Below, piece by piece: positions 1 through 10,820 of a stretch of 64,000 bases of DNA. The number at the start of each line of letters is the position of its first letter. The stretch's first letter is position 1. The translations under genes were made by a program, and so were the position numbers. The stretch covers positions 25,839,804 to 25,903,803 of the forward strand of contig OY804579.1 of the NCBI GenBank assembly GCA_963680875.1, written 5' to 3'. The notes beneath the pieces were generated by a model. That model had not been told where the DNA came from, did not search any database, and was given only the letters and a program-made list of their open reading frames with translations. Source of the DNA: Bathymodiolus brooksi (lineage: Eukaryota > Mollusca > Bivalvia > Mytilida > Modiolidae).

Positions 1-1833
1 AAATCATGACAATGGCCACAATAAAGAGAGAGTAGTAATGTATTACTTACTACTGGAGCTAAATCATGACAATGGCCACAATGAGGAGAATAGTAATTTA
101 TTACTTACTACTGGAGCTAAATCATGACAATGGCCACAATGAAGAGAGTAGTAATTTATTACTTACTACTGGAGCTAAAACATGACAATGGCCACAATGA
201 GGAGAATAGTAATTTATTACTTACTACTGGAGCTAAAACATGACAATAGCCACAATAAAGAGAGTAGTAATTTATTACTTACTACTGGAGCTAAAACATG
301 ACATTGGCCACAATGAAGAGAGTAGTAATGTATTACTTACTACTGGAGCTAAATCATGAGAATGGCAACAATGCGGAGAATAGTAATTTATTACTTACTA
401 CTGGAGCTAAGTCATGACAATGGCCGCAATGAAGAGAGTAGTAATTTATTACTTACTACTGGAGCTAAATCATGACAATGGCCACAATGAGGAGAATAGT
501 AATTTATTACTTACTACTGGAGCTAAATCATGACAATGGCCACAATGAGGAGAATAGTAATTTATTACTTACCACTGGATCTAAATCATGACAATGGCCA
601 CAATGAAGAGAGTAGTAATTTATTACTTAGTATTGGAGCTAAAACATGACAATGGCCACAATGAGGAGAATAATAATTTATTACTTACTACTGGAGCTAA
701 AACATGACATTGGCCACAATGAAGAGAGTAGTAATGTATTACTTACTACTGGAGCTAAATCATGACAATGACAACAATGAGGAGAATAGTAATTTATTAC
801 TTACTACTGGAGCTAAGTCATGACAATGGCCACAATGAAGAGAGTAGTAATTTATTACTTACCACTGGAGCTAAATCATGACAATGGCCACAATGAGGAG
901 AATAGTAATGTATTACTTATTACTGGAGGTAAATCATGACAATGGCCACAATGAGGAGAATAGTAATTTATTACTTACTACTGGAGCTAAATCATGACAA
1001 TGGCCACAATGAAGAGAGTAGTAATTTATTACTTACTACTGGAGCTAAAACATGACAATGGCCACAATAAAGAGAATAGTAATTTATTACTTACTACTGG
1101 AGCTAAATCATGGAAATGACCACAATAAAGAGAGTAGTAATTTATTACTTACTACTGGAGCTAAATCATGACAATGGCCACAATAAAGAGAGTAGTAATT
1201 TATGACTTACTACTGGAGCTAAAACATGACAATGGCAACAATAAAGAGAGTAGTAATTTATTATTTACTACTGGAGCTAAATCATGACAATGGCAACAAT
1301 GAGAGTAGTAATTTATTATTTACTACTGGAGCTAAAACATGACAATGGCAACAATAAAGAGAGTAGTAATTTATTATTTACTACTGGAGCTAAATCATGA
1401 CAAAGGCCACAATAAAGAGAGTAGTAATTTATTACTTACTACTGGAGCTAAATCATGACAATGGCAACAATGAGGAGAATAGTAATTTATTACTTACTAC
1501 TGGAGCTAAATCATGACAATGGCTACAATAAAGAGAGCAGTAATTTATTACTTACTACTTGAGCTAAAACATGACAATGGCAACAATAAAGAGAGTAGTA
1601 ATTTATTACTTACTACTGGAGCTAAATCATGACAATGGCTACAATAAAGAGAGTAGTAATTTATTACTTACTACTGGAGCTAAATCATGATAATGGCCAC
1701 AATAAAGAGAGTAGTAATTTATTACTTACTACTGGAGCTAAATCATGACAATGGCTACAATAAAGAGAGTAGTAATTTATTACTTACTACTGGAGCTAAA
1801 TCATGACAATGGCTACAATAAAGAGAGTAGTAT
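1..1833. repeat. 58-bp tandem satellite array
   Basis: About 31 head-to-tail copies of a 58-bp unit (first copy 60 bp), running off the left edge of the window. Each unit reads roughly AAATCATGACAATGGC, then a variable GAGGAGAATAG or AAAGAGAGTAG block, then an AGTAA-TTTA-TTACT inverted repeat and ACTACTGGAGCT. Two variant classes alternate irregularly and copies differ by a few substitutions. A copy near 1288-1340 is shortened. The array ends at about 1833 in unrelated AT-rich DNA. Short open frames inside it are accidental. Confidence 0.97.
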
Positions 1834-2653
1834 TCATAACATAGTTAATAAAAGTATCATTTCAATAATGGTTGTTGGACAGGAATGTTTTTCTTGGTTC
1901 AAAACATCTACATGTGTACACATTTGAAAACATCTTTATCTTCACAATAAAGTCAATATGAGAATAACAAAATTAATTTATCATCGTTATTCACACATTT
2001 TAGACTTCTGCATTTCTTAAATCAGCACTAATAGGTAATTCTGTGAGAATTTGGTTACTTTTGCTGAAAATTGTTACTTGTGAGAATTATTACTAGTATA
2101 TAAATCCGAAAGAACGAGCCCAATAACAAGAATGCAAATCAATCAGAGTTCAGTAATTGAACGAAAAGGGATATATAGTAATATTTCGGAAATAAATAAA
2201 AACAAGCAATATATTTTATATGTATTGCCATTAATATAAATATATCTATATATACACAAATATATAACATCATCATATAAATAATGAAAAACACATTAAA
2301 TAATAAAAATTACATCAATATATATCAATATTTTGGCCGCCAAGCCGAAAGGCCGCCAAAAATTGATGAAATAATAATCTTGTACGTCTATACTAAATGC
2401 TTATTGGAAAAAATTTCTTCTCTAATCCACAAAATTATTTCTCTCTTCAAAACCCATAAGTGTAATGAAGAGGAAAACAATCTACTCTAAGTATATGTAG
2501 ACCTAGAATAGACTCTGACAAGGGAACAGCACCGTGTTCTGGGTATCAACTCCCTGAAAAGAGAAAGAATAAATTCCAATAAGTAAAAGCAACACATACA
2601 TGATACAAATGTATACATTTATAACTGAAACAATTAATATATGAAATGAATAT
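1834..2653. other. AT-rich stretch without gene
   Basis: No gene is recognised. It holds many TATA-type runs and, at about 2330-2360, a GC-rich motif in which GGCCGCCAA occurs twice within a TTTTGGC/GCCAAAA inverted repeat. It lies just past the 3' end of the minus-strand Ngaro-type element and may contain part of its terminal repeats, but I could not pair it with a matching repeat at the 5' side. Confidence 0.4.
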
Positions 2654-3197
2654 CTAATTTACACTGACATGTTTGATAATGTTTATAAACTTTTTCCTTA
2701 ATAGTAAAGTCCCAGCAAAATTTAAACGTAACCCATCTCTTGGAGCATATAAAGAAGAATCAGGACGATTATTTAATAAAAAACTACGATATAAATTTGT
2801 GTATCTTTTTTCTAATGCATAATTTTTTTAATTCCAAATTCACTTTATTAATTCTATTTACAGTTTTTTCATGATCACATAAACGAGGTAGTATTGAAGT
2901 ACAGACAATATGAGCATTTATTTTATATTTAAGCTTGTGTATTAAATCCCCATAATAAGAAATGATTGTATCCACATTTTGAGCTGATGAAATATTATTA
3001 GTTCCTACATGAATAATAACTATATCAATATTACTTATATTTATCTTTCCTCTAGAGAGTAATTCTGTAATTCTACCTATTGTAGCCCCCGGAAATGCTT
3101 GTGTTGTGCACCCTCTAATCCCATCAACATATTTTGGTATTGATGCACAAATTATTGTCGCTCTCTTTTCATGGTAAATGCCTGTAATATCCAACAA
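2654..3197 (-). pseudogene. SGNH-type hydrolase ORF3, catalytic His replaced
   Basis: The readable frame starts at or upstream of 3197. Block I survives as ICASIPKYV (Ser present, the usual preceding Asp is Ala), followed by QAFPGATIGRI and the block III motif IIHVGTNNI. A frameshift near 2785 moves the C-terminal part to another frame that ends at 2654. That part includes DGLRLNFAG, where the family normally has D-x-x-H, so the catalytic His position reads Arg. SGNH/GDSL-like hydrolases are known accessory proteins of Ngaro elements; their role in transposition is unclear. Confidence 0.8.
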
Positions 3198-3205
3198 ACA
3201 ACAAA

Positions 3206-4184
3206 TTAAAGAGAATTTAATATATGATTTCTCATCTTTTCAGCGACAGCAATTTTATCATCCAATTTGAACCTAAGATATTTTTTATAAGCATCACTAC
3301 TCCAATCTCCGTAAAGTTGGATTAATTCACTAGGAACTTCGGCTGAGAAAGCCCAAGATGCACCCCCTCTTCGAAAACTGTGAGAGGAATACTCATCTGG
3401 GTCTTTTCCTCTACTCTTAATCAAAGATTTTAATACTTTTTGAAATTGAAAATAAGTAACTGGTAATACCTTATGATGCTTAAATAAACAAAAAGCTGGA
3501 GAATTCTTGGAGAACTAATGAAATCATATTATGATACGCTTTAACTGGACATAGAGGGGAATCAGGAATACTAATTAGCAGTACAACTAAATTTCGTTCT
3601 CCAAATTGTATTGTTTTTGACCATGATATGTTGATTAGAAAAATATTTGTCTCACTGTTAATCTTAATGTTACTTCTACATAACTGTTTATTTGGATTGA
3701 ATGTTTTTACAGAATTAGGAACTAAATTACTTTTTCTGCTCATTAAGAAAAATGCGTGTAAAAATAAACACCAAAAAGTCGCGTCGCAAGCTTCTGTCAC
3801 ATCAAGTTTCTTATAAAATTCTAATAATATGTCGGGAGTAATCGGTGACGCTTGTTTTGGACAATGTGGATTTAATCTAGATAACCCTTTTAATATCAAA
3901 TTTAATTGAAATGTATCCTTCTGTGGAAATTCATTTTCAGTATATAAATGTTAAGTTTTGACTCCACTAATATAATTCTTAATGGACTGAACAGATACAA
4001 CACTTTTACTCAGAAATTGTGCATATAATGTTAAAACCTTTACGGAAGATGGAAGAGACTGAAATCCAAAATAAAAACAAAACATAAAATAAGTCTCCCA
4101 TTGAATCTTCAAATTTTGATTTGTGCCTTCTGCAAATGCATGTCTTACAGATATCTTTGATTGTAGATGAAGTAATTTTAATTC
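3206..4184 (-). pseudogene. Tyrosine recombinase of the Ngaro-type element, broken
   Basis: The N-terminal core-binding part is readable from 4184 to a TAA at about 3951-3953 and continues in the same frame to 3480. A frameshift then leads to the catalytic C-terminus at 3424-3206. Motifs include HSFRRGGASWAF (box II H-x-x-R), LIQLYGDWSSDAY and the AYKKYL tyrosine that would be the nucleophile. Such enzymes integrate a circular DNA intermediate by recombination, so these elements make no target-site duplication. A pyrimidine-rich tract ending in TTACAG at 4184-4190 precedes the ORF (see findings). Confidence 0.88.
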
Positions 4185-4224
4185 TGTAATAAAAAAAAAT
4201 AAGAAAATTTAATAAAAAAATTAA

Positions 4225-6034
4225 TTACCATTTATGAATGAAATTAAAGTGATCATCAGTAATATCAATTTCATGACAAATACGATCCCTTATACTATTT
4301 TTGAATAAAGTCCTGTATTTGTTATCTATTTCCCATCTAGACAAATAATCCGGTAAGCGATTATTTTCTCCACTAATGTGTTTAGCCTTGACTTCAAACT
4401 GTAAATTTGCTGCGTAAAAGCAAATATCCCTTAAACAATTTTGCATAAATGCATCTCTTGTGTGTCCCGAATTTAAAACTTGAACCGAAGCCTCATTATC
4501 ACAAAAAAACAGAATTCTCTTACCAGTCATATAAATATTTACCCCATGTTCTAAGGGAGACAACTATTGTAAGTAATTCTAAACAGTTGATATGCAAATT
4601 TTGCTCTGTAATAAAAGGAGGGAAAATAGCATGAACAAATTGATCTTCAAACATTCCACCCAATCCTTCTAAACACGCATCACATGAAAAAAACTGTATC
4701 TGGATAAGACCATTCTTCAACAGCCATCATAGAAACACCATTAAATACTGGTAAACATTCATACCACTACTTCAAATCCTTTTAAATTTCTATTGGAATA
4801 TACCTGTAAATATTTTGTTTATTACCAACTGTATCTGAAGGAAATGCTGAACGTAACCAATTTAGAAGACGACTAACAAATATTCGACCAGGCCTAACAC
4901 AACCAGCGATAAAATGCAACTTTCCTAAAAGAGATTGAAGTTCTTTTAAAAATGTTTTTTTCTTTTTTAACCAAGATTCTACCAGCAGCGAAATTTCTAC
5001 CACCCTGTCTGGTGTGACTTCTAGTGTCATTTTGTTACTCCTAAAAAAGTCATTTTCGTTGTTGGAGTAACTGCTTTATCTACCGACTCTTCTAAACCAC
5101 AAGACATCAATAATTCTCCTAAAGTCTCATACGCTTTCCAGCCTTTTTCTTTTGTCTCAGCTCCCCCAAAATCATCTAAATAATTTACCATCAAATACCC
5201 CAATTTAAAATACATGAATGTTATTGATTTTGTAATGCGTTGACAAATTTGTGCACTGGATCTCAGACCCATAGACAGAACTCGATCTGCAAATAAATAA
5301 CCATTCCAATTAAAACCCACTAAATGCAAATCTCCTGGACAAATCGGAAATTGTCTGTATGCCCTTTTCAAATCTTTTTTAAACATGAGACTGCCTCTCC
5401 CTTTATTTTTTAAGATACCAACCAAATCGTCTATATTTGGATATGTCACTTCAATTTTTTCACCCAAATAAATATCTTTTGATATATTATCATTTACTGA
5501 ACACCCGGGAGGAAAACTTAAATCCAGAATTACCCTTCTTTCTGATGAGTCTTTCTTTGTAACTGAATTCAAAGGAGAAATTTTGAACTGACAATCAAAA
5601 GGATTTGATTCAAATGGACCAATAATAGAACCATATGAAGCTTCTTTTCTCAAATATTTATATATATCTGAAGAAAACTCACTAGCCCCTTTGTGATTTT
5701 TAATGTCTATCTCACTTACATTTAAACAACCTTGAAAACCTATTGGTGCACCAAATTCAAGGTATTCACAAATAACCTTATCTTTCTAATCTAATAAGTT
5801 TTCTCTAAAAAATTCAACATTTATTCTAGTTTTCACTGGAATCTTACAACCTTGATAATTTGGCAATCCCGAATTTACTACTTTAATGTGTGTATAAATA
5901 ATGTGTGTCAATTCCTTTTCATTTAATTTAGATTGTGACAATTTTTTTAATTCTACAATTTCATAATTACTTAAATCTTCTTTTACATTGGTATCAATAA
6001 GTTCTCTATTTAAACTTAAATCATCACAAAGCAC
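4225..6034 (-). pseudogene. Reverse transcriptase / RNase H (ORF2, first part), broken
   Basis: The leader (LPNYQGCKIPVKTRINVEFF) and RT share one frame, interrupted by a single TAG at 5786-5788; the same frame continues through an EYLEFGAPIGFQGC segment. RT motifs include RRVILDLSFPPG, SLMFKKDLKRAYRQFP and the catalytic NYLDDFGG. A frameshift lies near 5027-5040. After it comes the thumb/linker, two further stops near 4754-4783, and another shift in a T-run near 4700. RNase H then shows its acidic residues in SCDACLEG, INCLELL and FFCDNEA. A last frameshift lies near 4530-4560. The enzyme would copy element RNA; here it cannot be made intact. Confidence 0.9.
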
Positions 6035-6227
6035 CTGTTTATTCTTTTTACAAAACCCTTCACATTTCTCTTTAAACTCTGTAATATCTGAAACTCTGTC
6101 TTTGTTTTTAATATATGATGGTAAAAATATATCGGCTAAAGGATTAAGCTTACTATCTTATCAATTTTGAACTGTTGCCAAAGTATGTTTGCTCACTACA
6201 TGTACTTTTTACCTTTATATAACCTAG

Positions 6228-6698
6228 TCATGCTCTTTGAAGAGGGCACATCTCAGAACATTCTGGATGATACATTTTTTTACCTTCCTTCCTATAACAT
6301 GTAGCACAAATGTGTTGTAAATATCGATCAATTCCCTTTATTTTTCCATAATGAGAATTTGACTGAGAACATTTTTTACGTTGATAAAAAGAGCAATAAA
6401 ACATGTTTTCATCTTTTTTTGCAATTTTCTTTTGCTCACGTTGTTTACCCCTCTGTTCAATTTTCACATATTTTAATAGTAAATGTGTTTCTACTTCACT
6501 AACGTCATGTGTCCAATCGGCCAAGCCGTTTTCAATTTGTCTAATTATGTGTGCATATAACTTTTTAATGCCTTTCCATTCGTACAATTCATAAAAATAT
6601 GAAATTTTCTTTAATAATTTAATTCTGCCTTTCTTTTCTTAGTCACTGATTTGTTTACCAGATATAATTTCTAGTTCTCCAGCGACACAAAGTCCGCC
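6228..6698 (-). pseudogene. Gag-like ORF1 C-terminal part with Cys/His zinc finger
   Basis: The frame runs from 6698 down to a stop at 6228 with one internal TAA at 6639-6641. The N-terminal part contains GELEII and the C-terminal part has Cys/His spacing (CSFYQRKKCSQ, then HICATCYRKEG, then HPECSEMCP). This pattern is typical of the end of ORF1 in DIRS/Ngaro elements of marine invertebrates, where it probably binds nucleic acid. No upstream ATG is convincing, so the start is unknown and the protein is probably 5'-truncated. It directly precedes the RT ORF, as expected for this element class. Confidence 0.75.
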
Positions 6699-7540
6699 AA
6701 AATAAATATGACATTCATTTATAAATTAATAAATACATTTATGTGGAAGAGTGGGTGGGTTTTTTATATTATTTTCCTTTATAAATTCGCGCAATCATTG
6801 CGTATAAATTAGCCAAGAATGAAATAGAAATAAAATGTTTGAGATTAAATATCTATCTAGACAAAGGATATTATTTACCCAATGACAGACTTGTTATTTA
6901 GAAAGTGAGTACAAACTCACTGAGTTAAATTTACACCTGATTAAATATATTTATACTCTTACTAAAATTATTATTATAATTATTATTTTATTCTTACTAT
7001 TATTATTTTATTATTTGATTAAATTCTCAGCATAATCAATTACATATTTTTTAATAAAAATATCATTTGATCTGTGGCTCAGGTTAACTGCTAGTTTATT
7101 ATCCACAATAAACTTTTGACAGAATGCTTAAAATTATTTGATATATATTATTAAAATGTGCAAATATATGTTATAATATTTACTAATAGTATAAGATGGA
7201 ATAAATATTGGTCATAGTAATAAGACGCAACATATTTTATGAAAAAAAGGAAAATGAGAATTGCTGTTTATAATTTACAATGTACTGTACATGTTATTGC
7301 ATGTAATGATCACATTAAAACTGAATTGTAATTCATGGTTCTGAGTCAGAAATACATTAAATAAGAGATATTGGACAGATAAACATGAGACAAAATAACA
7401 TAAAACACTAATATATTGTTTGTCATGACATTAAATGTAATCAGTAATTGCAATTTAATCGATTACATTTGAAAATTGATGTAATCGTAATGTAATGTAA
7501 TCATGAAAATTGCAAAGTAATTGTAATGTAATCGATTCAG
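6699..7540. other. AT-rich stretch without gene
   Basis: No coding potential is visible on either strand. The last 100 bases (about 7437-7540) are a low-complexity run built from TGTAATC and TAATCGATTAC words, a pattern often seen near ends of degenerate hAT-type DNA elements. No paired terminus was found. Confidence 0.4.
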
Positions 7541-7542
7541 GG

Positions 7543-7735
7543 GCGTAGCTACCCCAAAATGAAGTGTACTCAAATCTGTTTAAAAGTCAGTGACCTCTCC
7601 CCCACCTCGCAGATGTGGCCTTACGGCAGGGGGTCTGGGGTAAATGGTGCAAAATCCTGCATTCTTGCAATTTCCTGGTTCTAAAAATGACCCCACGGAA
7701 ACCCAATTTTCATGAGCAACAAGTCAACTTTTGAA
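7543..7735 (+). repeat. Dispersed DNA-repeat fragment starting CAGGGGCGTAGCTACC
   Basis: The start resembles the CAGGGGCGGATCC-type MITE termini found elsewhere in the window, and the interior has a GGGGGTCTGGGGT block. No inverted right end is visible, so this is probably a solo 5' fragment. Confidence 0.35.
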
Positions 7736-7860
7736 CATAAATTTTGAGAAAAAAAATATTAAGTAGAACAATATAATACAAATATGTAGTTGACTTAGAA
7801 ATTTTATTTTGTCAAATGTGTAGTGGATTAAGCTTGATTTGGAATCGAATACAATTAACA

Positions 7861-8170
7861 TAAGGGTAATAACAAAATTACCGAACTCCGAACAATCTTA
7901 CAAAGGGAAAGTCAAAACTCATAATTATATAAACAGACAAAATCAGTCAACAACTGGAAAACTGTGAAAACCGTAATGACCCTGACTTGGTACAGACATT
8001 TCTAAAGAAATAGTGGGTTGAATCAGATTTTAAAGCGCCAAACCTCCCGCTCTCATTACGGTTCAAATGTTCCGGCTGTCACTATAACAGTATTTAAATA
8101 CAGGAACAAAATAGGTAAAACAGTCGTCAAAGCAGTACCATATTCAGTGAAATAAATGTCAAAGACACTT
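7861..8170. repeat. Dispersed repeat, TAAGGGTAATAAC family (intact-looking copy)
   Basis: This copy runs from TAAGGGTAATAACAAAATTA to CAGTGAAATAAATGTCAA. A second copy occurs at 59738-60862, where its two halves flank foreign DNA, and a more diverged relative lies at 12115-12590 (shared words include GACTTGGTACAG). Comparing the copies gives the element's approximate ends. No coding capacity or superfamily can be assigned. Confidence 0.6.
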
Positions 8171-8226
8171 TTACGTCACACATTGATAAAAAAATATTTT
8201 TGACCTTTTTCTTGGCTTCCTTATCT

Positions 8227-8920
8227 TTATACATTTTCACTATATGAAAATGCATCGTTTATAATTGTTTCTGCAGAGACGGAATATATTTCGACAAGAT
8301 CTTGGTATCGGAATATAAACTTTTTAAGAGATCGAATAAGGCGAATCTTTTCATAGCTCTGGTCCAGTAGCCTGTTTCTCAGATGAAGATGACGTTTCAG
8401 GAAATCAGAATAATTGCTACTGGCCCTTGCATAGCGAATCAATTGCGAGATGTAAACACCATATGCAGGAGAAGCTGGTATATTGCTGCACATGTTTGGA
8501 AAATTTATGATTTTAAAATTGAAGTCGTCCCGTTTATCATAAATTTTAGTACTGAGTTGACCACTGTCGTCAAATTCGAGGTATAAGTCCAAAAATGATG
8601 CGGACGAAGCTGTATCTGTGGTCTCTTTAACTTCCAGCTCTGGAGGATATATCAATGGAAGAAATTCTGTAAATCTAGAATTATTGATAGATAAAACGTC
8701 ATCAATATACCTGTATGTGAAATTAAAGGCTCTAGCCTCATGAATCTTCTTATCTTTTACCAGCTTTTGAAGAAACTCCGACTCATATGAGTATAAAAAT
8801 AAGAATCTACACGGTGCACAGTAGACACTATCTTGAGTTTTTGAATATTTCATCCAAGTGTGTTCAAGAAACCATTTAGCCTTTGCTCTCCTTGAAGAAT
8901 TCGAGATTACCCTGAAAAAA
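8227..8920 (-). pseudogene. Reverse transcriptase fragment, Penelope-like type (YIDD)
   Basis: The frame from 8853 to 8227 encodes 208 aa; the same frame can be read upstream to about 8920. The catalytic motif FTYRYIDDVLSIN is followed by SASFLDLYLEF, TKIYDKRDDFNF and YGVYISQLIRYARA, the block order of a very abundant invertebrate RT family. The FLDL...T-x-Y-x-K arrangement resembles Penelope-like elements. Most of the N-terminal RT (fingers) is missing. Related 3' parts lie at 56320-56893 and 40505-40730. Assignment to Penelope-like rather than another non-LTR class is from memory of the family and moderately sure. Confidence 0.7.
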
Positions 8921-10811
8921 AATATTAGCTAGTCTTCACTATTTTTACGCAAATTTTATTTCAAAGGAACATTTCTCGATTAGAAATAATTTATACTCTC
9001 TGTCAATGGTATGATAATGTATAAACATGATAAACTGTAATCTCAATCAATTCGAAACGATGTCGATGTGCACCAGCTGTACAGACTGGAAAAAACATAT
9101 TCCATCCGCATTAAACCAATACGTTTTTTTCTTATTCCGGTTCGTTCCATATGATACGTATCCATTATACCAGAAGATTTTAAAAGTTTACTAAAAGTAA
9201 ACTAATATCAATATGCTTCCAATAACGTTAACGATCCCATGTGCTATTTGTTTTTGGGTATGCGTTGTGGTTTTCCTTTAAAAAGAAATACGAATAGTTT
9301 GTTTGTTCAAGCAAAATTAAAAAAAAATCATACCTTAACAACAAATCCCCCACCCCAAACTCCATTCCTAAAACACGTGCACGACCATCGATCGACATTG
9401 CACTTATATAACGCACACCGTTCTATGCTGATTCCGTAAATGATAAGCGTAGTTTCCGGAATTGAATATAGGTACATTAAGTAATTATTAACATGTTTGT
9501 ATTTGTTTGAATTTGATTTAGTTTATTAATTTAGTTTTATTCTACCTTATGTCCTAGATTTACCATGTTTTCATTTTTGTCAAAATTTTCGATGTGTACG
9601 CAACTGCGTTTTTGCGTACGGGTTGCTACGCGCCTGCGATTACATTTGAAAGTAATTGACACCAAGTCTGAACTCCCGATCGGGTCAAACCAAAGATTAT
9701 AAACTGGTATTTGTTGATAATGCAAAGCACGCAGAATTAAGGTGAAAGAGCAAAGACTAGTTGGCTCGGAATCAGGATAATGTGTCCTAGTGGAGCGACA
9801 TGTATATCCGCGGACTGTTGTTTCAGTTAGCTAACAATACAAAAAAAACTAAGCGTCTAGAAAAAAGGGAACCTCATCAGCATCTCATTACAAATTAATT
9901 TGTTCTCGCCACGATATAGCTAAAATATTGCCGAGTTGGCGTCAAGTAACAATCGCTCACTCACCCACTAAAGCTGTTACGTACAGTTTTTATATTTCCC
10001 GACAATGTACGTATATTGTGTTTATTCTGCAATGTCTTATAGTTTAAAAAAAAAAACTGCCAAATTGTCTAAAAAGAGCCGAAACAGACGTCGTTCTAAG
10101 CGTTTTTAACGTCCGCGCTTATATTGTAAGTTTCCTGTCATCGCTCAACATGAATCAGGTACTAGAAAAACTATATCTTGGTCAAAATCTTAAGCAACAA
10201 AGATCAGCTTACAAGTCGTATATAGAAAAAATTATACTGAACCTACTTTTAAATTATCCTGACCAAAACATCAGCAATCAATTTAAACCCAAGAAGCTGT
10301 TATATATATATATAAAACCTTAGGTACAGACAAAACGGGTGTCACACCAATGAGGAGCGGTGGACAGATCACAGCTGACACAAAGCAAAAATCCAACATC
10401 CCCAAGTGTCAGTCGGTATTCACCGTGGAATCACAAGACAACATCCCCGACTGCACCAAAAAACCCACACCATAAAAAACAGCACTACCAATATCTCTAC
10501 CAGGTGTAAAGAAACTCCTACATAACATCAATACCCATAAATCTTGTGCTCCCAAAACTTTTAAATTATTTGGCTTTCCAATGTTTCGATGTTGAGCTAC
10601 CAGAAACGTTCATGTGCACTAAATTTGATATCTACGTTTTTATTACCTCTTTTTAGCAATATAGCTATCAGAATGTTTTCTTTGAAAACAAGATACACTC
10701 ATTGTTTAATATGATATATACAAAATGTATGTAAAATTTCCAGGTAAATTAGTTACCTGCATCTCTTATGAAAATTATGTGTAAAAGAACTAAGTCAGAT
10801 CGATAAAAGGT
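8921..10811. other. Intergenic stretch, no gene recognised
   Basis: No convincing gene on either strand. About 9905-9965 (minus) looks like the tail of a mollusc SINE, with TAGCTATATCGTGGCGAGAA-like words and a TGAGTGAGCGA run. The rest shows only short random open frames. Confidence 0.4.
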
Positions 10812-10820
10812 GTATTCATA
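10812..10820. repeat. 9-bp target duplication, left of foldback element
   Basis: GTATTCATA occurs here and again at 13232-13240, directly flanking the element at 10821-13231. Confidence 0.75.

Larger units (their letters stand above)
2654..6698 (-). mobile_element. Ngaro-type (DIRS-order) tyrosine-recombinase retrotransposon, decayed
   Basis: Reading on the minus strand, the order is gag-like zinc finger, reverse transcriptase with RNase H, tyrosine recombinase, then SGNH hydrolase. That order, with a hydrolase and no methyltransferase domain seen, fits the Ngaro group rather than classic DIRS. Catalytic motifs are easy to see in RT (YLDD), RNase H and recombinase. The copy carries several in-frame stops and at least four frameshifts, so it is not autonomous. 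The terminal split direct repeats expected for Ngaro were not identified. The 5' end of gag looks truncated or very diverged. Confidence 0.9.
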
